DNA from: Heterotrichella gracilis
Taxonomy: Eukaryota > Sar > Xanthophyceae > Tribonematales > Xanthonemataceae
DNA: 64,000 nucleotides
Assembly: GCA_032358255.1 (NCBI GenBank)
Contig: JAULBX010023074.1
Span: 1 to 64,000, forward strand
Direction: 5' to 3'
Position numbers and translations under genes: made by a program. Below the pieces are notes generated by a model. It was not told the DNA's origin. It saw only the letters and a program-made list of their open reading frames with translations, and did not search any database. Below are positions 55,454 to 64,000 of the stretch, piece after piece (the stretch's first letter is position 1; each line of letters begins with the position of its first letter).

Positions 55454-55655
55454 GACTGAGTGTTGTCATAGGGGCCTTGCTACCTGCTGCGGCAGGGATA
55501 TGCCTGCAAAGGAACGCTTTATTGATCCGGGGTACTCATGGAATAAAACAGATTAACAGTTGTGGCTGGTGACAACGCACTTGTCCCTTCCTCCGGCCCT
55601 CTTACTGGTTATGGTGAACAGAATATTATTTTCTTCCCTGAGGCTGCCAAGGCGC

Positions 55656-55901
55656 CATGTGGTACTGCGCGTGCTGTGTGGGTTGCATTGGGAAGATATC
55701 AGGCTGTGTGGGTTGCATGGGGAACCGCGCATGCACTGTAGGCTGCATGGAAAACTGCATTTGCTGTATGGGAAACTGAACAGCTTGCGCAGTTCCCTAT
55801 GGTGCCAACACAGGATGCGCATTCCCCCTGAAGCCAACACAGCATGGGCTCTTCCCAATTCGGCCCATACAGCAGGCGCACTTCCCCTCATAGTCCACAT
55901 G
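55656..55901. repeat. Inverted repeat of 246 bp built from 30-35-bp units (hairpin 3)
   Basis: The region begins CATGTGG and ends CCACATG. The left arm has four related units like CTGTGTGGGTTGCATGGGGAA (about 55674, 55704, 55735 and 55763). The right arm carries the same units in reverse complement (TTCCC...CCAACACAGCATG and similar). The whole folds on itself around position 55780. Confidence 0.8.
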
Positions 55902-56189
55902 TCCTGAGAAATGCATCAGCAGTGCACAAAACAATAAATGGCATACCACGGCGGCATGCTCCAATGAGAGTCCGGACTCAAGACTCTGCGGTAGGCTGTT
56001 GACCATTGCTTGCCATGCTGCAGGCTGTCCCTGTATTGGGGTATCTGAAGTGCACACTACCTGCTGCCGCACTACAAGCTGGGCGACAGTCAACAGATTT
56101 TCATCAATTGCTCCACATAGTCTGGATCCCCGGCCTCAGAGTCTGGATCCCCAGCGGCTGAGCCCCTTCAGATCTGCGCTCAGCTAGCC

Positions 56190-56530
56190 CTGCACACTGG
56201 TGACCTCATGGCAGACCCAGGTAAATGCCCCTAAACCCTAACCCTAAACAGTGGTGACCTCATGGCGGACGCAGATACACGCACATAAACCCTAAACCCT
56301 GAACAGTGGTGACCTCATGGCAGACCCAGGTAAATATATGCACCTAAACCCTAAACCCTGAACAGTGGTGACCTCATGGTGGGCGCAGGTACATGCACCT
56401 AATCCCTAAACCCTAAACAGTGGTGGCCTCATGGCAAGCGCAGGTACATGCACCTAAACCCTAAACCTTGAACAGGGATGACCTCATGGCAGGCGCAGGT
56501 AAATGCATCTACATCCTAAACCCTAAATAG
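56190..56530 (+). repeat. Six-copy, 55-bp tandem array of a start-codon exon
   Basis: Units of 54-59 bp contain GTGGTGACCTCATGGCAGACCCAG, then GTAAATG or GTACATG, then CCTAAACCCTAAA. ATG codons are at 56208, 56262, 56317, 56376, 56431 and 56486. Five of the six keep a GT donor after the 13-nt exon ATGGCxxxCxCAG; the second has lost it (CAGATAC). Confidence 0.9.
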
Positions 56531-56914
56531 TGAGCTTCTTGCACCCTGGTAGCTTGCAAGGGTACTTCAGCCAGAATTGGATGACATCATAGGTTGGTGT
56601 CGTACACAAAAAACATAGTTCAGCTTTTGTTTCTGATTCAACCGATATCATACCAGCCTGCGGGGTGGTAGTGGCAAGTAGCAGGGGTGCAAACCTTGCA
56701 GCATGCTGCTGTCAATCTTGACATGCATTTAATCTACGGGTTAGGGTCACCCGGGGTGGCATCGTGCAACGTGGCTGTCCCAGACAGTTTTGCAACCAAC
56801 AACATATAATTAATGCTTGAACCACAGCCCCACCATTACCAGTTGCCAGCTGCATGGCTGCGGGTCATCTGCAGCACTGGTGGGCGTTTACCCCCCCTTT
56901 GTGGTCCTGCTGGT

Positions 56915-57125
56915 CTTTCCCTTCTAGCTGAACCAGCATGCGCGCATCCCCCTTGCCATCATTTGATGAGCCTAGTCATCCCATTCTCAATCCAGGCTGT
57001 TATAACAATCCAAACCACTCCCTGACCATCACATTCAATGACAGCTGCTAACGCACCCCTGTGGTCCCACAGGCCACGACTCCCCCTTCAAGCTGAAGCA
57101 GCATGCGCATAACCCCCTTGCCACC
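56915..57125 (+). repeat. Duplicate of the acceptor and start of iPGAM exon 2
   Basis: TTCCCTTCTAGCTGAACCAGCATGCGCGCATCCCCCTTGCCATC (56919-56962) copies CCCTTCAAGCTGAAGCAGCATGCGCATAACCCCCTTGCCACC (57084-57125). CTTTGTGGTCCTGCTGG also echoes CCCTGTGGTCCCACAGG. The copy lies upstream of the exon. Confidence 0.75.
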
Positions 57126-57259
57126 AAGCCGGTCCTGGTGTGCGTGCTGGATGGGTGGGGGGTGGGGCGAGGGGATGAGTATGATGCAACCGCAGTGGCC
57201 AACACCCCATGCATGGATGGGCTCAGGGAGCTGCTGGGCAAAAGAAGGTGGAGGATGCT

Positions 57260-57412
57260 GAAAGCGCATGGCACAGGTAGAAACCCTAAGCATTAAACCC
57301 CAAACCCTAAATCGTGACCCTAAAGCGCATGGCACAGGTAGAAACCCTAAACCCCAAACCCTAAATTGTAACCCTAAACGTGAAGCGCATGGCACAGGTA
57401 TGCCACAAACTC
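57260..57412 (+). repeat. Three tandem copies of the end and donor of iPGAM exon 2
   Basis: AAGCGCATGGCACAGGTA followed by GAAACCCTAA is found at 57263, 57323 and 57382, spacing about 59 bp. CCCTAAA-type motifs lie between. All three keep a GT donor. Confidence 0.85.
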
Positions 57413-57844
57413 TAGGGTACTTGAACAACTTGATGCACTGGACTCTGCCGTCAAGTCCCTAGGCAGGCGGGTGCCTCAAAAAGTACTCTTTGGGGTTTGA
57501 CGGCTTGAACCCAACCCAAGGGAATGGCACGAGTGGGCCAGAACCTGAAGGGTGTGGCATCGATTTTCACTCGTTGTATTGTCCTCCTTCAGCAAACAGG
57601 TGTTCTTGCTTCCCTGCACGAGTGAGCACAGGAATTCTCAACCACCCTTGGAGTAGTTGATCCATGTTTTCTGCTACCCTCAGGAGGTATTGAGATGGAC
57701 TCGTTGTTGTACTACACCCGTGCAAGGAAATAAAAGCACCTAATAGGATGCTGCTGGGGCAGAAATTATGTGGGTGTGGATGAGCAGCACATGGGCATTG
57801 TTTAGTGGTTGGAACCAGATCATTGCGTAATACTCTAACTAGGC

Positions 57845-58620
57845 TTGCCTACAAGATGTGGCAACATAACAATACGGTACACAGGCCCTTGCTGGATGAC
57901 CACACCGTCACCGCACCCAAGTGGCGCACTGTCAGGCGTCCAACCCCGATGGTGGAGACGTCCCTGGGAAGGTCAGCCTTTGAGTGGGGTCATCCTCTGT
58001 CACAGGGGGCGACCTATTTGGGTACCGTCTCCATCATCGGGGTTTGCCGTTGCATGGTGCGCCATTTTGGCGAGTTGACGGCTTGTGCGTTATTCCCCCC
58101 CTGGGACACTGGGGCAGAGAGTCTCTGTCCTCTAGGTGCATGCCCTTTGTGGAACCCTAAACCCTAACACCCCACGCAGGTCCCTCTGACCAGGTCAGTG
58201 CATTCAACGAGCGACCTGTATGCAGGCCAGGCATGTGGTGCTCTTATTTCCAAAAACATCCCTCTGCCCCTCCCTGTCCCTGTCCCTTCAGCCCTTGAGG
58301 CTCGCATGTATCACATATATAGCCCTGGCCCCTTCTGGATGACCGCACCGTCAACTCACCCAAGTGGCAAACTGTCAGACAGCAACCCCTGTTTGTTGGG
58401 GTGCCATCAGTTCAGCAACCTCTGTGGCGGAGCATGTCCCCGTCAGAGGCTGGTGTACTGAAGGAGACCTTGACTAACACGGTTTGCGGTTTGGTAGTGT
58501 GTCACCTCGGTGGGTTGATGTCCCGTGTGCAATCTCCCCCCTGTCTCTGTCCCATATATGCATGCCCTTTGTGGAATCCTAAACCTAGCACGCCCCATGA
58601 AGGTCCCTTCAAACAAGAAA
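57845..58620 (+). repeat. Tandem duplication of about 430 bp in an iPGAM intron
   Basis: Two diverged copies (about 57875-58205 and 58315-58610) share CTGGATGACC-CACCGTCA, CACCCAAGTGGC, GCATGCCCTTTGTGGAA and an acceptor copy (CCCCACGCAGGTCCCTCTGA at 58171; CCCCATGAAGGTCCCTTCAA at 58592). The functional acceptor is at 58809. Confidence 0.7.
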
Positions 58621-59034
58621 CATTGCCTTGAATGAGCAAGAGTAATAAGGTAATGATACGGATCTAGGTCATAATACGGATCTAGGTAATACGATAAATA
58701 ATAATCCTATTTATTATCTTAATACCCTTGTAACGAGCGATCCAATATGAAGGCCAGGGTGGTGTGCAACTTTACCTTGAAACCCTAAACCCTAGCCCAC
58801 CCCATGCAGGTCCCCTCTGACCAGAATATCGCCTTCAATGAGCGCCCTGACATGAAGGCCAGGGAGGTGTGTGCAAAGGTGGTGCAGGCGTTGCGCAGCA
58901 GCAAGTATGGAATGGTGAGTTTGTCTGTGTACGCCTGGCAAGGGAGTTCTTACCACATAAGTATAAAAGTACGTAAAAGAATTATAAGGAAATTAAAGTT
59001 GTGATGGTGCCCTGGCGCATTGCCTGCATGATTC

Positions 59035-59120
59035 CGTAGGGTACGGCTGGCAACTCGGAAGGCAAGGGAGGTGTGTGCAAAGGTGGTGGATGCTGGAAAA
59101 TGGGAAGTACGGGATGGTAA
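59035..59120 (+). repeat. Copy of the end of iPGAM exon 58810-58914
   Basis: GGAGGTGTGTGCAAAGGTGGTG and AAGTACGGGATGGTAAG repeat the end and donor of exon 58810-58914 about 205 bp downstream. Confidence 0.8.
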
Positions 59121-59789
59121 GTAAGGGATCACTGTGTGCAGCTATGGTAGCACAAAGGGTAATGGGCAAGAGTGTTACCACTGTGCCTGCACGACATGTG
59201 TTGTGATGAGCCGTGGTGTACTTACTGATTGGATCACCAGCAGGAGCACTGCGGAGAGTGCTAAACCCTAAAACGCGTAAAATCTCGTTGTCTTCGCACC
59301 CTTTGCTGCTAGCTGTTGTTGAACACTCTGTTGAACACTACGTGCTAGCTGTAGTAGGCAATGGCACCATGAAACAATGCAGCGAAGGCTTTACGAACAG
59401 AGCGTACATTAACAGTAGCAGCACCGGGTGCATGGAAAAATCTTGACCTTTTTCCTCGTTAAAATCCTTCCCATGCAGGACTTGCTGTGGCTCTGCTCTC
59501 CGCAAAAAATACTCCCAAATTTCGTAGGACCGTCCAGAAAAATTTTGAACAACAAAACCCCTACTCAGCCCCACTCTGACCCCCTTCATTCACATTGGGG
59601 CTACTTATAATTGGCCAGGAAGATTCTAAAGTGAACCCTACTCACGCTCACTCTGAACCCCTTCTGTAGGTGCGATGCAACTTTGCCAACCCCGACATGG
59701 TGGGGCACACAGGCGACCTGGCAGCCACAGTGCGGGCATGCGAGGTGGTGGACGCCTGCCTCAAGGTAAACCCTAAACCCTCAGGGTTT

Positions 59790-59945
59790 TGTCTCAACAT
59801 AGGACCCCCTGTATGGCAGCCACAGTGAGGGCATGCGAGGTGGTGGACACCTGCCTCAAGGTAAAATCTAAACCCTGAACCCTTAGGGTTTCGTCTTAAG
59901 GTAGGACCCACTGAATGGCGACCATGTGAGGTGGCGCTACAGGTG
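59790..59945 (+). repeat. Copies of the end of iPGAM exon 59670-59765
   Basis: GCAGCCACAGTGAGGGCATG, CGAGGTGGTGGACACCTGCC and TCAAGGTAAA (59816-59865) copy the exon end and donor. A weaker third copy starts near 59915 (GGCGACCATGTGAGGTGG). Confidence 0.8.
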
Positions 59946-61249
59946 AGGATGACGAGGGCATGATAGGTGGCCAGTACCTCCACTGCCACCACTCCCTCCA
60001 CCACTACCTTTCCTCCCTGCAAGGGGCGGGTTCCCTGACTGACTCGGGGGCTATGCGTGGCTGCTACGCCGGGCGGCACAGCAACTACGCACAAGGCGCC
60101 TTACTTACACCTTTGGCGTCTATTTTCTCTTCTTCTTCTTTCTTTCTTAGTGATTGTGGTACGGTACTGGTAGGGAAATTAACGTGTACTGGGCATTGGG
60201 TACTGTCAGTGTAGGGTTACAGGATAGATCTAGAGGTGCACAAAGCCTGTCGGTGGCATACGCACCCAACCAGAACCGCCTGGAAAGCCAGTCTGTGAAG
60301 CCGCTACCTAAGGGCCTTATCAAGAATTTGCATTGGAACTGGTAATATGTCGCAGAATAACAGAATGTGTGTTCCACACTGCTGCATAGCATGTTGTGTT
60401 GTAATCGATAGGACCTTTTGAAAATACTGTGTCTTTCCAGGTGGCAATTATAAAAACTATTTATAGTTAGCTCTACCGTTGCATAACGAATAGCCTGCAA
60501 GAGTGCCACAAACTAGCCACCTATCAGCCTACCCTGATTGTGTCTCACATAATGTTGCCACCACACGAAGGGTGTGGCATGTCCCACAGAGTGGGCTGGA
60601 TTAACGTCCCTTTTTAAGTCTTCTTCGTAGAGGGTGAGTAGCACTTTGCCTTCCTGTGGTGGGCACCACTTCCCCTCCACGAGGGAAGATTTCAGGAGAG
60701 AGCCCATGCACCCCACTCATCGGGCGATGTCACACCCTTTGTGTGGCGTCAATATCGCAATCAGGTGAGGGTGAATGACAACGGCAGGAGGCCTATGTCT
60801 GTCCATCAACGTCCATCTCACCTAGCGCACGTGCTGCACCACCATCTGCTGCCAGGTGGCAATAGCTCTACCGTTGCAGACTGTGTAGGGTGCGGTCCCT
60901 GCGGGTTTGTGAGATACCCATCAGGATAATGTGTGATTTGTACCCTACAGGCATGTGCGATAGTGGCCTGTCTAGCAGAAGGTGAGGGCCCCTGTAAGGC
61001 ATGTGGGGTGGGGGAGGGGGTGCCGTGTGGTAATAGACACAGTTGTTTGAAGGTGGATTGGTGACTAGTGATTACCCTGGCCATTGGCAAGCACCTTTGC
61101 AGAAGCAGCGCCAAGCTGTGCATCCTGGGGTTGGTGATTTCAGCTGCATGCCGTTACGCGGTGCACTGCATTACATGAATCCTCCAATCATCAAAGAAGG
61201 CATCATGTCGAAGAACCCCATGTTGGCTTCCCCGAGACCCTACCTAGGG

Positions 61250-61340
61250 TGTATGCTGTTGCAGGAGCTGCTTTGTGCGGTGCAGGTGGTGGGTGGCCAG
61301 TTGCTGGGCACTGCACACCACGGGCAACTGCGCACAATGT
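61250..61340 (+). repeat. Copy of the acceptor and start of iPGAM exon 61714-61872
   Basis: TTGCAGGAGCTGCTTTGTGC, GGTGCAGGTGGTGGGTGGCC and AGTTGCTGGGCACTGCACACCA copy the start of the exon 450 bp upstream. The dispersed structured repeat lies between them. Confidence 0.8.
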
Positions 61341-61447
61341 TGGCCATGGCAGTGGAGGCCCACCTTCCACTATTCTTCCATGAATCATATCATTAGTAAT
61401 CATTAAAATTAAATTACTATCGATTCCAATCATTACTTTCAAAGAAC

Positions 61448-61594
61448 AAAGAAAGAAAGAAAGAAAGAAAGAAAGGGAACGCACAGAGGCGTAGTTAGGG
61501 GGCCACTGGCTCGCACCAGGGCACCACACCAGCCAGAACGGCTGGTCAAGTATAGGCCCGAAGGCCTAATTAGCCAATGCCCGCAGGCATGGCA
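61448..61594. mobile_element. Dispersed structured repeat, copy 2 (SINE-like candidate)
   Basis: A (GAAA)n run is followed by GGAACGCACAGAGGCGTAGT and continues to CCAATGCCCGCAGGCATGGC, nearly identical to 36390-36533 in the same orientation. In this copy the AGGCC stem closes on CCGA/TTCG instead of GTGA, so the stem is kept while the loop differs. It sits in an iPGAM intron. Confidence 0.65.
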
Positions 61595-61872
61595 TGCAAA
61601 AGGGTTTGGCGTTTAGTGTACACAGCATAGGAACCTTGAATAGCAAGGAGTTGCAACGCGGGAATAAGGCTATAAATAGAATATCCCATGTTTATTTCAT
61701 TTTGTGCGTGCAGGAGCTGCTTGGTGCGGTGCAGGAGGTGGGTGGCCAGTTCCTGGTCACCGCAGACCATGGCAATGCAGAGGGCATGGTGCAGCGTGAC
61801 AAGAAGAGCGGGGAGGCGCTGAGGGATGATGATGGCAACCTGCTGTGGCTGACATCGCACACTCTGGCGCCG

Positions 61873-63249
61873 GTGGGTGGAGTGGGTGGTGGGTGGTGGG
61901 CAGAGTATGGGAGGGGCGGGATGCTTAATTGGAAGCCCATGATTGGCTGCCTATCACATACTGTAGACCTAGCATAGGGGATCCCATGAGGAGTGCGGAG
62001 TGCAGCCTGGCGGCGGTGGGTCACCCGTGGGGTTCTTGGGTGGGGTGCCCAGGGCTTTGGGGGTGGGGTGTGGATGGTTCCACCCCTGGCAGGCTGCTGC
62101 TTTAGCTGTTCAGGGTTTAGGGTTTAAGGTTTAGGGTTTAGGATGGGTATGTTTCATTGTGTGTGTGACCTGCCAGGTGCCTAGTGAAGTGGGAGGGATG
62201 TGCAGTAGCCCAGTCAATCACGTGAGTAACGAGCATCAGGTGGCTTATGTCCAGTGAACAGATTGCCAAGGTGGGCCCCAACAGTGTTGGAATGGTCCAG
62301 CTCAGTTGGAGCCCAGCGCTCACCTTTGCTGTTGGCAGCCTCTTCACTGGATGCACGCACCCTTATGCTAGTCACTCCTCTGACAGCTTGGGACTGCATG
62401 TCCCTCCACTTCACTTGGTCCCTGAGTGCACAATGTGGTGTCGCTGCCTGATCATGACCTTGGGTGGATGCCACTTCCACGGACATTACTTGTGTGTCGA
62501 TCCGACATGGCAAGCAATATTGTGACCACCCGCAGGCACAATGTGGAGATGTCACTGGCTACCCGGTAGTCAAACTGTCACCTTGTGCCACACAGTGGTC
62601 AAAGTGGCTTGCCAAGTGGCTTGCCAAGGACTGTCCTATCAATACACGCATGATGTGCCTGGTAGTCACACTCACACTGTACAGGTAGGCCACAGATGAT
62701 CATGTGGTAGGGGTAGCTATCACGCCAACCTGGGGCTGTCAATACGTGGCAAGTCCTCATGTGGCTGCCTAATATAGGTGGCACAATTTAGTCAGGACCC
62801 ATAGGCCTTTAAATGATTAGAATCATAAACTCTTTCAGCCCGAGAATTCAACCTGCATCAGCGGACAGGGTTGCAGGGCCAAGGGTGCTCGCTAGCCGGC
62901 ATAGGCACCCACTGAGTGCAATGCCGGTGGCCACTTTGCCCTTGGGTAGGGTAAAGTGCATTATTCTACTGTTTTACCAGGTGTGCGTTCTCCTGATGCA
63001 CCCTGGGCACAAATAGGAGGGTCATCGTGTACACATTAAGCCTGTACGTGCCTAGACTTGTTACAGTCATGAGTCATATTAGTTATACTACATGCGTGAC
63101 AGTAGTGCGTGGTCGTTGACATGACACAAGGCCTGTCAAGGCGTCAAGGGCAATGCATTGGCTAGTGTCCGGATGGTAGTGCTGCATGTCAAAATGTTCT
63201 GCCGTGTAGGTGCAGCTGGTTCTGACACGAGGGCACTTGCATGCTGCAG
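61873..63249 (+). other. Last iPGAM intron, no other feature recognised
   Basis: This 1.4-kb intron contains a TTTAGGG motif run (62112-62142). I see no coding pattern. A longer inverted or tandem structure is not apparent. Confidence 0.4.
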
Positions 63250-63402
63250 GTGGGAGTTGCGATAGGCGGGCCGGGGTTGACCCAGGGAGCCCAGTTTCGT
63301 GAAGACTTGGATATTCCTGGACTTGCCAATGTCACAGCCACGTACACCAACCTGCTGGGCTACGAGGCACCGCAGCACATGTGCCCAAGCTTGCTCAAGT
63401 GA

Positions 63403-63775
63403 GCTAGCGTTGACAGAGGGAGAACTGTGGTGGTTACACAATATGATTACACTGCAATAGCTGTTTACCAATAGGGCATAAGAACTGCTGTACAAGCGGC
63501 GACATGCCACAAGTTGCTGCCTGCAAGCGCTGCAGCTAAGTTTGGGTGCAGACTAGCAGCGCTGGGTAACTATGACCCTTGCAACGTTCTAGAGACGTAG
63601 CTGAAGAAAGTGAGCAGGCTTAATGCAAGTACTAGACCAGAGAAGCGTGAGACAAAGCAAAAGATGTGCTGGGTTGCAGTTGTTGAATGTTCCCTTGTTC
63701 CATCAGGACCATTTCATTGTCAATAGGCTGGCTGGCATGTAGTTATTATCAGCAGGCTGCTTGCTGCATGCCCAC
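63403..63775. other. Convergent intergenic region at the window end
   Basis: Between the iPGAM stop and the stop of the minus-strand gene. Nothing recognisable. Confidence 0.4.
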
Positions 63776-64000
63776 CTACTGCCCCTCGTGTTTGACATTC
63801 ACAAAGTTGTCCAGGTCCTCAGCATGCTGGCCAGCAGGCTGTGCCACGGGGTACGTGTTTGTGAAAGACAGCAGGTCGTCCTCATCTGGCAATTGCAGCC
63901 CTTCTATGGGCCTGCCCTGCGTTTCTGGCAGGTGCATGCTGGGTGGGATGGCCTCAGCACCAACGTCTTCGTAGCTCTCTGGCGAGCTGGTCCTCTGCAT
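63776..64000 (-). CDS. C-terminal end of an unknown protein (window-truncated)
   Basis: An open minus-strand frame runs from the window edge to a stop at 63776-63778. It encodes a hydrophilic, acidic tail (SYEDVGAEAIPPSMHLPETQ ... LPDEDDLLSFTN). No domain is recognisable. It is probably the last exon of a gene continuing beyond the window. Confidence 0.4.
   Translation of the reverse strand: MQRTSSPESYEDVGAEAIPPSMHLPETQGRPIEGLQLPDEDDLLSFTNTYPVAQPAGQHAEDLDNFVNVKHEGQ

Larger units (their letters stand above)
53355..56207. other. Gene-poor region rich in inverted repeats
   Basis: No gene is supported in 2.85 kb. Three long foldback sequences (54388-54565, 55358-55453, 55656-55901) are listed separately. 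The part 54433-55000 is exceptionally dense in CATG/GCATG. A frame-like fragment, MSFNVALEFQYDVMWKLARR (about 55103-55162), has no known relatives that I recognise. Confidence 0.5.
56208..63402 (+). pseudogene. 2,3-bisphosphoglycerate-independent phosphoglycerate mutase, broken or incomplete
   Basis: Six segments of an iPGAM gene are seen. First is a 13-nt start exon (56208-56220 or a copy). Then 57073-57277 encodes GHDSPFKLKQHAHNPLATKP and LVCVLDGWG, with the metal-binding Asp. Next are 58810-58914 (VPSDQNIAFNERPDMKAREV), 59670-59765 ([19 protein letters not shown]), 61714-61872 (GGQFLVTADHGNAEGM) and 63250-63402 (VAIGGPGLTQGAQF ... PSLLK stop). The last four are phase 0 and open. iPGAM converts 3- to 2-phosphoglycerate in glycolysis using two Mn/Mg ions and a catalytic serine. 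The roughly 350-residue middle, including the NSEVGH catalytic-serine motif, is absent. Exon 57073-57277 also has an extra A in an A5 run (57240-57244) that shifts the frame before the RWRMLKAHGT motif. It is a pseudogene, or sequence is missing or wrong. Confidence 0.72.

Noticed and set aside
55560-55907. 115-codon plus-strand frame and its minus-strand mirror
   Set aside because: It coincides with a long inverted repeat; frames on both strands follow from the palindromic structure.
56190-56530. CRISPR-like array of direct repeats
   Set aside because: Units are 55 bp with no unique spacers, each contains a start codon and splice donor, and the genome is eukaryotic.

Overview
The window is nuclear DNA of a green alga. 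It is intron-dense and GC-rich. Donors are mostly GTGAGT, GTGCGT or GTGGGT, and TGTAA (the usual green-algal poly(A) signal) follows some stops. Plant-type telomere motifs (CCCTAAA/TTTAGGG) are scattered through introns. The gene content is plant-like: two LHCI antenna proteins, a pTAC16-like plastid protein, a cL38/PSRP6-like plastid ribosomal protein, a LEA protein and two nucleotide-sugar/triose-phosphate-type transporters. A DNAAF4/DYX1C1 homologue points to a lineage that builds motile flagella. TTTAGGG motifs plus flagellar genes suggest a chlorophycean or trebouxiophycean alga; I cannot name the species. All exon maps below were joined by hand from reading frame, splice sites and phase.

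Layout. 1-7162 (+): tandem pair of FAD-dependent monooxygenase genes, the first cut by the window edge. 8226-12417 (-): ARM-repeat protein resembling PSMD5/S5b. 13739-16047 (+): multi-pass membrane protein. 17149-18120 (+): Yippee-like zinc protein. 19784-22779 (-) and 23230-24801 (+): divergent LHCA pair sharing a 450-bp promoter. 26023-31399 (-): pTAC16-like protein with an exon-encoded modular acidic tail. 31951-32554 (+): LYRM9-like protein. 33047-35540 (+) and 37220-39572 (-): convergent DMT-family transporters. 41294-44858 (+): DNAAF4-like. 46683-49499 (-): unrecognised thylakoid-type membrane protein with a duplicated GGWAGGE module. 50107-51137 (+): cL38/PSRP6-like. 51943-53354 (-): LEA group 3-like. 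53355-56207: gene-poor, with three long inverted repeats. 56208-63402 (+): broken 2,3-bisphosphoglycerate-independent phosphoglycerate mutase (iPGAM). 63776-64000 (-): end of an unknown gene.

Most striking theme: nearly every multi-exon gene carries tandem partial copies of its own exon-intron junctions. Copies of an acceptor plus the start of its exon lie upstream of the functional exon. Copies of an exon end plus its donor lie downstream. There are often three copies, 55-220 bp apart, commonly next to CCCTAAA motifs, and many keep usable splice sites. The extreme case is a 13-nt start-codon exon present six times in a 55-bp tandem array ahead of the iPGAM gene.

Other items for follow-up are four long foldback sequences, a dispersed structured repeat (~145 bp, two copies 25 kb apart), two probable GC-AG introns, and an iPGAM gene that lacks its catalytic middle.
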